From Gonium pectorale (lineage: Eukaryota; Chlorophyta; Chlorophyceae; Chlamydomonadales; Volvocaceae), in NCBI GenBank assembly GCA_001584585.1, contig LSYV01000089.1:84004-105906 (forward strand): DNA of 21,903 nucleotides. The letters are read 5' to 3'. Both the position numbers and the translations under genes were made by a program. The notes beneath the pieces were generated by a model, which ran no database searches, was not told the DNA's origin, and saw only the letters and a program-made list of their open reading frames with translations. This document shows, in pieces, positions 1 to 8,331 of this stretch. Within the stretch, counting starts at the first letter, position 1. Every line of letters begins with the position of its first letter.

Positions 1-327
1 TGGCTCTCTGGCGGCTGGGTGCCCTCGGTGGAAGGCGGCTGGCTCTCCGGCGGCTGGGTGCCCTCGGTGGAAGGCGGCTGGCTCTCCGGCGGCTGGGTGC
101 CCTCAGTGGAAGGCGGTTGGCTCTCCGGCGGCTGGGTGCCCTCAGTGGATGGCGGCTGGCTCTCCGGCGGCTGGGTGCCCTCGGTGGAAGGCGGTTGGCT
201 CTGCGGCGGCTGGGTGCCCTCAGTGGAAGGCGGTTGGCTCTCTGGCGGCTGGGTGCCCTCGGTGGAAGGCGGCTGGCTCTCCAGCGGCTGGGTGCCCTCG
301 GTGGAGGGCGGTTGGCTCTCTGGCGGA
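1..327 (-). repeat. 39-bp tandem array encoding 13-residue Pro/Glu/Ser/Thr repeats
   Basis: Eight full 39-bp units start at 1, 40, 79, 118, 157, 196, 235 and 274, followed by a 15-bp partial unit at 313-327. On the minus strand each encodes the 13-mer ESQPPSTEGTQPP in the frame of exon 6. Most differences are silent third-base changes. Two replace a residue: the unit at 196 changes Glu to Gln, and the unit at 274 changes Pro to Leu. The array touches the window edge, so its true copy number is unknown. It lacks the SPPxYPxVP motif of the rest of the protein and is more acidic. Confidence 0.95.
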
Positions 328-3300
328 TGATCGCCTCCCGACGGTGGATGTAGGGCGTCATCGGAGGGAGGCTCTTGCGGTTCGTCTGAAGCCCCAGGAG
401 GCGAAATGGGCCCGTCCGTCGGAGCCTCCACCGGTGGCGAACTGAAGTTGTCAACAATTATTGGCGTAAAGGGAGGGGAGGACGGCTGGGGAGAAGGGGC
501 GACATAGAGAGGAGGGCTCGCGGGCCACGGCACGACACTTGGGGCCTCCGGACTGAGCTGCCCGGGTGCAGGTGTCACAGGCGCGCGGGTTCCATACGCA
601 GGTGGGGGAACAGGCGGCTGCGGCGACGAAGGAAGGCCGCTGCTACCGTTGGCTGGACTAGGCACTTGAGGTGGCACGATGGTGTCTGGACTGTACGAAG
701 GGGTGGATGGAGGAGGCGGAGGCGGAGGCGGAGGGGTTGTTGCCGGCGGCGGCGTCAGGCTAGGCGGGGCGGGCGCTGCGGTGCTGGCAGGCGAACCAAG
801 ATGAGCATACGAAGGGGCTGGGGGTGACGGCGGGGACGACGGCGACGCCGGGCCGCTGCCTCCGTTCCCCGAACCGAGGCCTTCATAATGGGGCGGCGGC
901 GCCGGGCTGGAAGACGCCGGGCCTGGTGGGTAGGCAGCGGGGGGCCTTCCGCTGGATGGCTCTTGGGCCGTCGGAAGTGGTGGGGACGCGGGCCCTTGGG
1001 CTTCGGGCACCGATGGAGGCGATGGCTTCGGCTGTGCGGTGCGTGCGGGCGGCAGCAGCAGCGGCGTCACCGTCGCGTTGTGACCGTTATAGATCGTCAT
1101 TGTGCCGTTGGAGTATACCACTACCACAGGGAGCCGGGTAGGTGGACTGCGAGGCGACGATGGCACCTCCGCTGTGGGCCTGGGCGGCTGGCTTGCAGTC
1201 GCCTCTTCTGGCGCCGGGGAGGCCGAGGGGAAGGGCGTGGTCGACGGCAAAGGAGGCGAGGGCGCGGCTACATGGGTGGGAGGGGAAGCAGGCTCATGCG
1301 ACGCCTCTGGCTCCCCAGCTGGCGGCGCGGTCGAGGGCGCAGAGGTTGGGTCGGCGGGCGGGTAGGGCGGCGGAGGGACGGAGGTCGAGTAGCCTGGAGC
1401 TGACGAAGGCGGATGTGGAGGCGACGGTACAGTGGTCCACGACGGCGAGGGCTCAGGGAGCGGTGTTTCCGGGTACACAGGCGGAACGCTGCCGGGCTCC
1501 GGAGAGTAAGACGGCGAAGATGGAGCGGTGGGTGAGGGTGACGGAGAGTGGGGTGGGGACGGAGCCGGCGGGAGCGGTAGCTCAGGATACGCCGGAGGGC
1601 TCGAGGGCGATGGCGAGCTGCCAGTTGCGGGCTTGTCCCGGGCCGAGGGCGACGGCGAGGCCGCTGTCGGTGTAGGTGACGGCGAGACCACGCCGCCGTA
1701 GCTGCCGCCATACGTAGGCTGGGCGGCAGGTGGCGACGATGGCGCTACAGCGCCGGCCGGCGGCAGCGGGGGCTCGGGCCGTGGCGATGGCGCCGTGCTG
1801 TCCGCATCGGGCGACGAGGGCTCGGGCGGCGACGGTGGAAGCGGGACGTTCGGGTACGCCGGCGGGCTTGGTGATCGGTCGTCAGTTGACGTGTTGTTGG
1901 CTCCTACGCAGGGCGATTGGCATGCTTTGCTAGCCCTGTACGAGGCAGGCAAGCGCGCGATTGCAAGACCACGATCTAAGCCGATCCGGTCATCAGTCTC
2001 ATCACCAGCTATGATATCGCTGCCTGCGCATCCGGTTACATTCAAAGGACCGCTAGGATTGCTGGGATACGGCTCTTGTGCAGCACGCCTAAACCAGCCG
2101 TGGTCGTACCTGGCGGTGTTGCCGGGCTAGGCGCCGCGTAGGGAGATGGAGGCAGCGGCACCGACGGGTACAACGGAGGGCTCGCCTGCCAGCTCGGATT
2201 GCCCGCGGCTGCGAGGTAAGGAGTGAGGGCATAATCGGGATTGATAAGTGCACACACCCACTTCACAAGGCGGCATGTTCGCAGCACTGGTGCGATCTGT
2301 GCTAAGATCTGTGGTGGGGCTTGGTGTATGTTCGAGAGCGTGTTCGCTACCGGACCGGCAACCCCTAAACCTCGCTACTCACGTGCCGGCGATGCGGAGG
2401 GTGGCGGCGTCGGCACGACCGGATACGTGGGCGGCGGGTTGGGCGCGTACGCAGGCGGCGACTGCGACGGCTGGGGCTGGTCGGGCGCGGCCGGGGACGA
2501 GGCAGGAGCAGGCGGCGGAGGCGTGAACGGAGAGCGCGGCAGCGGCACGGTGGGGTACAGCGGAGGGCTGCTGGTCGCCGGCGAGGCCTGGGGCTTTGGC
2601 TCCACTGGAGCGGGCGAGCTGGAGGGCTGCGGCGGGTGAAGTGGCGGCTGCGCCGGGGTGCCAGGATAGGAGCCAGCCGATGGCGGCGGATGCGAAGGCA
2701 GCTGCTCCGGCGCAGGTGAGTGCGCCGGCGGCAGCTGGGTCCCAGAGTCAACAGGAGCCTCTGTGGGCAGGACACGAGCGGCGGTTGGGAACGGCTTCTA
2801 TTGTAGGAGCGGTTCGACGCATTAGACGTACGGTGAGGAACATCCGGCGTGTGGTGAGATGTTGAATGCATCCCAGCTCCTAGACAGGCAAGCAAACAGA
2901 TAGTGTATGTCGGCCTGCGAGTCCGGGATTACCTGGGTCGGTTGGCGGCAACGGCTGCGGCGGTGGCGGCACGGCCGGGTACGGCGCAGGGCTGCTTGGC
3001 TGCTCAGAGGGTGCAGGGCTGCGGTCCACGGGCGCTGGTGGTGACGGCGGCGACACCGTTGGCCGCGTTGGCGAGGGCTCAGGGTGCTGCACCTCCGGGT
3101 AAACAGGCGGAACGCTGCCGGGCTCCGGAGAGTAGGACGGCGAAGACGGAGCGGTGGGCGAGGGTGACGGAGAGTGCGGTGGGGACGGAGCCGGCGGAAG
3201 CGGCACCTCGGGGTATGCCGGAGGGCTTGAGGGCGAGGGCGAGCTGTCCGTTGCAGGCTTGTCGTGTATCGAGGGCGATGGCGAGGCAACTGGCGGAGTA

Positions 3301-5837
3301 GGGGACGGCGGTATTGCGTCAGGGCGGCTACCGTATGCCGGCAGGGACGGCGGCGGCAGGAGTGATGGTGACGTAGCATTGTAAGAAGGCGGCGAAGGCT
3401 GCGGGGGCGACGGCGGTGACGGCAACGTCAGCGAGGGCTCGGTAGGTGACGGCGGCAGCGGGACTTGCGGGTACGCCGGCGGGCTCGGCGACTGGCCCTC
3501 AGCTGATGTGTCGTCCGTGCCTGCGGAGTAGGGAGTCCGTTGCATGATTGCTTCGTGCTTCGGAGAGGCGTCGGAGATGCTTCGGAGAGCGCACTGCGCA
3601 CTTGCAAGGCAAGGCACACCAGCCATATATACGATTGGTGATATCTAACCCAACCCAAATGCCATGAAGCCTGTAAACCTTCCTATCCCTAGCTCGCCCT
3701 GGCGCACCTGGCGTTGGGGACGGGCTGGGCGACGCAAGGGGTGGATGATGCGGCGCGGACGGGTATACGGGAGGCGTGAACGGCGAGGGCCGCAGCGGCA
3801 CGGCTGGGTACAGCGGAGGGCTGCTGGGCGCCGGCGAGGACTGGGGCGTTGGCTCCACTGGAGCGGGCGGGCCAGCTGGCTGCGGCGAGTAGACTGGCGG
3901 CTGTGCAGCGGAGGGCGACAACGGCGATGGCTGGGTGGGACCTGCGCCATCGCCATGCAAAGGCAGAGGTACATTAGGATGATACGGAGGTGGGGAAGCC
4001 GAGCTGGGCGCGCCGTAGCCAGGGACGCTGCGGGGATACGAAGGCGAGGGCGGTGGCGAGTGCGCAGGAGGCGAGGACATAGGCGGCGCAGGCTGATCCG
4101 TCGGTGGCGGGCTGTTGGCGGGAGCTGGGCTGGGCTGAGCTCCGTAGGCAGGCGCGGATGGCTGTGGCGGAGCCGGCGCTGGAGAGGCGAATGCTGGAGG
4201 TTGAGTACTTGGCGGCGCGGAGGGGGGCCGTGTTGGCAATGGTGGCGGCAGGGGGCTTGGCGACGGCGGCGCCGTCACGGGTGGTGGGCTCGTGGCCGGC
4301 CGCGGCGACGGCGCATTAGCAGGCTTGGGCGACGGCCTTGTGTACGGAGCGGGCTTGCGGCTTGGTATCGGGATGTATACTGGTGTGGATGGCGGACGGG
4401 ACCCATGTGGCCCATGTGGAGGCCTGCTTATTGATGGCTTGCGGACGGGCTTCGATGTGGGTTTGGGACTGAGCGAGGGTGACGGGGATGGCGAGGAAGA
4501 AGGGAACGTCGAGGGCTCCGGGACAGTCGTTGGCGACGGCTTGGGCGTGGACGACGGCTCTGGCTGAGGCGCGGGCGAAGGCGAAGGCAAGGGCTCCGGC
4601 TCCGGCGAAGGCGACGGCTCCGGCGTGGGAGAAGGAGAGGGCTCCGGCCCCGGCGTAGGAGAGGGTTCGGGCCCCGGCGAAGGCGAGGGCTCCGGCGTCC
4701 GGCGTAGGAGAAGGAGAGGGCTCCGGCTCCGGCGAAGGTGAGGGCTCCGGCGAAGGCGAGGGCTCAGGCTCCGGCGTAGGAGAAGGAGAAGGAGAGGGCG
4801 TTGGCGAAGGTAACGGAGACGCCGATGGGGAAGGCAGCGACTGCCCGCTGAAGGCGCCCTCCACCCGGATGGCGATGTGGAGTGCGCCCTGACCCGCCAC
4901 CGGTCTGCCCGTGTCTTGCAGAGTCACAGTGAGGGACGAGCCGGGATTGGCTTGCAGCACGCGGACGAGCGCACGCAGTAGGGCCATGGTGTCGTTCTGG
5001 GGAGCGGCGGAGGGTGGGCGAGCAGGGGTTAATCAAATGACCCACATCGTACACGCGGTTGCTTGAATGCCGCAGTGCCGAGTGGGATGTGCAAAGAACA
5101 ACGGGTTTGTGGGCGCGGAGTTGAGCGGAGGGGTAGGTTGCTCGACACCGCCGTACCAGGCCTGGCACCATGGTTCCCATAGTGGACACGGATCTGGTGC
5201 GGTCGACCCACATCAACATCTTCAAATATTGCCTGCGCCCACCGGCGTGGGGACGTGGAGCGCACGGACCGGACCACGACTTGCGCGCCGCCGCCAGGCA
5301 CCAGCCAGGACTCCTGCGCCCGCGGTTGCCTCGACGCGCGTGCCCCCAGAGCAAACCCACCTCGATGGCGCCCGCGTAGAAGTCGCCGGAGGGCGTGCTG
5401 GCGAGCACGGCCGGCGAGGGCTGGATGAGCGCCGCGACGAGGTCGGCATCGTCCTCGGTCCCCGCAGCGGAGAACCCACCGCCGGAGGATGGTGCGGCGG
5501 TGGCGGCAGGTGGGGCGGCGAGCGCGGGCGGGAGCGCTAACCCGGCTGGGACCGAGAAGGTAACGGCCTGCCCTGGATGCTGCTGCTTGGAGTCTAGAGC
5601 AAGTGCCGCGAGCGCAAAAAGGTTGTCGACGGTGCCGCCGGATATCGAGGAAGCCTGAGCGAGCTTGCGTGAAGCAGCGGACGACCTCGGCTCCGCGAGA
5701 GCAGGCAGCGCGACGCCGACGCGCGGCGAGTCGGCCGCGCCCCGCAGCCGGTGCTGTCCATGGTTAGGGGATCCTCTCGCTAACGAGGCTTGTACAATTA
5801 GTATCGCGACCAGCGGCCACAAGGGCCAGCCTGGCAT
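1..5837 (-). CDS. Large secreted Pro/Ser-rich (hydroxyproline-rich) cell-wall glycoprotein, partial at 3' end, frameshifted
   Basis: Exons read on the minus strand: 5837-5361, 4996-3708, 3520-2933, 2760-2383, 2208-2110 and 1903-1 (continues past the window). Intron 1 is phase 0; introns 2-5 are all phase 1. All have GT-AG ends. The start at 5837 is chosen because it opens with a signal peptide (MPGWPLWPLVAILIVQASLA, cleavage after residue 20). Residues about 21-210 form a non-repetitive domain, possibly globular, that I cannot assign. Then come (SP)n/EP tracts and long SPP-rich rods with a recurring SPPxYPxVPLPP motif, as in extensin-like and volvocine wall HRGPs; prolines would be hydroxylated and glycosylated in the secretory path. 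A 7-bp duplication at 4691-4704 breaks the frame in exon 2. Ignoring it, more than 1,575 codons are open; taken literally, translation stops at 4316 after 385 residues. The HRGP class is firm, the exact family is not. Confidence 0.85.
1471..1655 (-). repeat. Intragenic duplicate B' (exon 6) of exon 3 segment 3097-3281
   Basis: This stretch aligns without gaps to 3097-3281 at a constant offset of 1626 bp, with roughly nine in ten bases identical by eye. Both encode the same Pro-rich module (SPPAYPE..., then SPSYSPEPGSVPPVYPE). The starts of exons 3 and 6 are also alike at protein level (GTDDTSAEGQSPSPPAYP and GANNTSTDDRSPSPPAYP). Confidence 0.85.
2521..2625 (-). repeat. Intragenic duplicate A' (exon 4) of exon 2 segment 3774-3878
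   Basis: Aligns to 3774-3878 at a constant offset of 1253 bp with high identity. Both encode a module reading PVEP-P-SSPPLYP-VPL-SPFTPP. Order A (exon 2), B (exon 3), A' (exon 4), B' (exon 6) indicates a duplicated two-exon block. Confidence 0.8.
4580..4850 (-). repeat. Low-complexity (Ser-Pro)/(Glu-Pro) coding tract
   Basis: Short in-register repeats of six to eighteen bases encode runs such as SPSPTPEPEPSPSPEPSPSP. This joins the N-terminal domain to the long proline rod and is the kind of tract where replication slippage produces indels. Alternating Ser-Pro is a classic arabinogalactan-type glycosylation context in plants and algae. Confidence 0.85.
4691..4704 (-). pseudogene. Frameshifting 7-bp tandem duplication in exon 2 of the HRGP gene
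   Basis: The plus strand reads TCCGGCG twice in a row (4691-4697 and 4698-4704). Upstream in the coding direction the (SP)n reading is in one frame down to this point. After it, the same frame becomes Ala-rich and stops at 4316, whereas the frame reached by dropping seven bases continues the EPSPSP pattern and joins intron 2 in the correct phase. The minus strand contains no GT dinucleotide nearby that could splice the unit out. It may be a true mutation, a length polymorphism or an assembly error in a repetitive tract. Only the unit is marked here; whether the gene is dead is not known. Confidence 0.85.
4997..5360 (-). other. Intron 1 of the HRGP gene (phase 0)
   Basis: Donor GAG|GTGGGT at 5361/5360 and acceptor CCCCAG|AAC at 4997/4996, with a strong pyrimidine tract before the acceptor. 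Splicing joins GAIE to NDTMALLRALV in frame, inside the N-terminal domain and creating an N-glycosylation sequon NDT at the junction. Confidence 0.8.
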
Positions 5838-6073
5838 ACTTCCAAAGCTGCAGCAGCTTGCTAGCCTCCAAGATTGTTGCAAAGTAATAACCGAGCGTCC
5901 GGGCCGGAAAGCAACTGCGCGCCTGCGGAGGACTGCACCAACACAGGTTTTGCGCGCGGGCGGCCAATGTGTCTCGGCGAGGCTCACAGGCTCAAAAAAG
6001 GTGTTAAGGGTATGATAGGTATCACCAGGCAGATTGCAACGTCGGGAACTGAGCGTCAGCCTGGCGGCACCCG

Positions 6074-6081
6074 CTATTTAT
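6074..6081 (-). promoter_or_regulatory. Possible TATA-like box for the HRGP gene
   Basis: The minus strand reads ATAAATAG about 240 bases before the chosen start codon, in otherwise GC-rich DNA. Position is plausible for a leader of about 200 bases, but many algal promoters lack a TATA box and no other element was found to support it. Confidence 0.3.
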
Positions 6082-6590
6082 CGTATTTCGCATGCGGCCT
6101 GGATCCTGCGCCGCTGCACGAACGAAGCCAGGTGCGCTAACCCCATTGTGCCTTGGCTGGGTCAAAAGACAAAGCTATCAGCATAGCAGCTGTTCATAAT
6201 GCAAGATGTGGCGAGGGCCAGGTGCGCGCGTCTGCGGAAACTGGTGCCCCGCTGTCCCTCGCGTTAGCTCGCCCTACCAATCTATGATGAAACTTGCACG
6301 AGCATCATGTACAATGCAGAGCAGACAGGCGAAGGCTGTCCAAAGTCGCAGACCATGCAACCGATAGCCTACTGCTTACCCCTGCCAAGCCCGTCGGTGC
6401 CTATCAACGAAGCAACCATGAAGTGCGTTTCTGTTTGCTCGTCTCACCCCTGCGGGCGGGGGCATCACTTACGCACGCACATACAATGGCGCCCGCAAGG
6501 TCCGCATGGCGTCGCATGCGGCCGTGCGCGGCCGTGAATCCCACACTGCCGGTCCCGCTGTCTGGAGGTCAGCCCGGCTCAGCACAGTAT

Positions 6591-6615
6591 CCCAGCCCAG
6601 CCCAGCCCAGCCCAG
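6591..6615 (+). repeat. CCCAG pentanucleotide microsatellite (5 copies)
   Basis: Five uninterrupted CCCAG units, followed by a degenerate CCCTA unit. Lies in the intergenic region and has no coding context. Confidence 0.9.
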
Positions 6616-6820
6616 CCCTACAGCGTTATGTTTTGTTGGGGTTACTTGTTGGGTCGACTGCGGGTAGACAGGGCTGCCGGCTTAGTTCGCTCTTGCTAGT
6701 TGTGCTGCTTTTTCGCATGCTTAGGCATGTTTATCACGCCGTCACAAATATTGAACACACACGACAACAACAGGTGACGGCAGCTGAGGTGTCAGGTGCT
6801 TCCAAGCGTGTTATCCTCCG

Positions 6821-6858
6821 CGACACCCGCCTAAGCCCGCCTACATATGCGGGTGTCG
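6821..6858. repeat. Perfect inverted repeat, 10-bp arms
   Basis: CGACACCCGC at 6821-6830 pairs with GCGGGTGTCG at 6849-6858 across an 18-base spacer. Could form a hairpin or be a protein-binding dyad; no target duplication was recognised around it. Confidence 0.7.
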
Positions 6859-7491
6859 GTGTAGGGTGACACATCTGTGTGAAGGGGAACACGGGCATGT
6901 ATGATTGTGCGCCGAGACCCGCAAGCTTCCCTCCTCGGGCTACGCAATTGGGTTTCAGGAGACGTCACGTTTCGACCAGGCGGTACTGGCACGCGAGCCC
7001 GAGTGGTGAGCACCCGCACTGGCATTCACACGACAGCTCAACTGCAAATACCCTCCGCAAGTGGGTTTGCACGGACGACAGGAAGCAGGAGCAGGGGAGC
7101 CAGGATGAATGGCGTAGGCAACGTTCTGTTGCGTCAGACTGTACAAGGGGAAGATGACGCACGTGCTGTGGCTGTGCGTGGCTTGCCGTGCAAACCAACG
7201 CTGGGCTACCGGGGTCGTGCGCTTCTAGGTAGCCACACGTGATGAGTTGATATCCTATCCTAGTCCCCTCTTCGTAAGACGCCCCCACCGGGGCGGTGGG
7301 CTGGAGAGTGTAGCGCGTACCAAAGAGCGACCCACATCGAAATGACCCATGGGTCGGTACGTAAACAACGGGAGGCCACAGATAAAGTGCAGCGGGGTGC
7401 TCAAAAATGCAGCAGTACCATTTGCCTCCTGCGGAAAACCACTGCAACCAACATTTCTTGGTGTAGCTGCAAATTGGTTGAGTGGAGAAAA

Positions 7492-7513
7492 GGCCGGCCA
7501 GGCATGGCCGGCC
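7492..7513. repeat. GC-only hairpin, 9-bp arms, 4-base loop
   Basis: GGCCGGCCA at 7492-7500 and TGGCCGGCC at 7505-7513 are perfect inverted copies around GGCA. Each arm contains the self-complementary octamer GGCCGGCC. It lies about 330 bases before the CAP gene start. Confidence 0.75.
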
Positions 7514-7773
7514 GGGCAGCGCACAGAGCAACTTCGGGCCGGGGGCTGCGTCGGTCAGGCTTTTAGATGCCAGTATGTCTACGTGAGCATGTTTACTGGG
7601 CAATTGCTAGCCGCCGGACTAGAATCGTAACCGGAGCCAAACCGAAAATTCAGGCGCGAATTCGGGGCGCATGGCCGTACCGGCCTCGCGGGATTTATGA
7701 GCTTGCCACAGTTGGGCTGCCCTACAAGTTACATACCACTATTCAAGGACTACGGACTGCGTGTCACCGTGAT

Positions 7774-7780
7774 CTATATC
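7774..7780 (+). promoter_or_regulatory. Possible TATA-like element of the CAP gene
   Basis: The sequence CTATATC lies about 60 bases before the start codon at 7839, which would give a leader of about 35 bases. Supported only by position and local AT richness. Confidence 0.3.
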
Positions 7781-7838
7781 CTATTTTGCGCAGTAATCAG
7801 AACAACTTGTCAACTAGACGGCCCTGACCGCCTCAGCA

Positions 7839-8299
7839 ATGAGCCCCATGGACAAGTGCTGCAGCGTAGCGCTCCTCGCGCTGCTGCTGACCGTCGCGGC
7901 CGCTGACCAGCCGATTGTCCGAGGTGCGCGCGAATGGTGTTCCCTCCACCCCCGCCCTCTCCCATGCTGATTGACTGCGCTCTTTCCCTTACTCAACCGA
8001 TTTACCTGTTTGGTTGTGACGAGAGCTCCTTGCATGTCGTTATGACCCCGCCAGGCGCCTTGCCGCGTCGCGCGCTCCAGCAAGCCTACGCATCGGCCTC
8101 CGCGTCCGCGTACTCAGGAGGCTCCGCTAGCGCGTACTCCAGCGCTTCGGGATCCGAAGCCGTCGCTTCAGCTCAGGCCTACAGCAGCTCCAGCTACGAC
8201 TCATCAACAAGCGCTGGTCAGCAACATCAGGAGCAGTTGAGCGACCAACAGCAGAGCTTAGATGCCCTCCTGAGCGGCGTGCAGCAACACGGTGCGGGA

Positions 8300-8331
<32 letters not shown>

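Larger units (their letters stand above)
5838..7838. other. Intergenic region between divergent HRGP and CAP genes
   Basis: No open frame here shows protein-like composition, a domain or flanking splice signals. It should hold the promoters and 5' UTRs of the two divergent genes. It contains a CCCAG pentamer run at 6591-6615, a 10-bp perfect inverted repeat at 6821-6858, a short GC hairpin near 7283-7299 and a GGCCGGCC hairpin at 7492-7513. Base composition is more balanced than in the coding areas. Confidence 0.6.

Noticed and set aside
19..445. Several plus-strand open frames, e.g. 19-330 with WLSGGWVPSVEGG repeats
   Set aside because: They are antisense readings of the 39-bp array; the minus-strand frame is continuous with a spliced 1.9-kb exon of a secreted protein.
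3664..4434. Plus-strand open frame of 256 codons, Arg/Trp-rich
   Set aside because: Shadow of the Pro/Ser-rich minus-strand exon; GGN/CGN codons arise from reverse-complemented proline codons.
5838..5987. Upstream in-frame Met at 5987 for the HRGP gene
   Set aside because: It would bury the signal peptide 50 residues inside the protein, so the Met at 5837 was preferred.
6294..6869. Plus-strand open frame of 191 codons
   Set aside because: No domain, no splice context, and it crosses the CCCAG microsatellite and the inverted repeat; likely chance.
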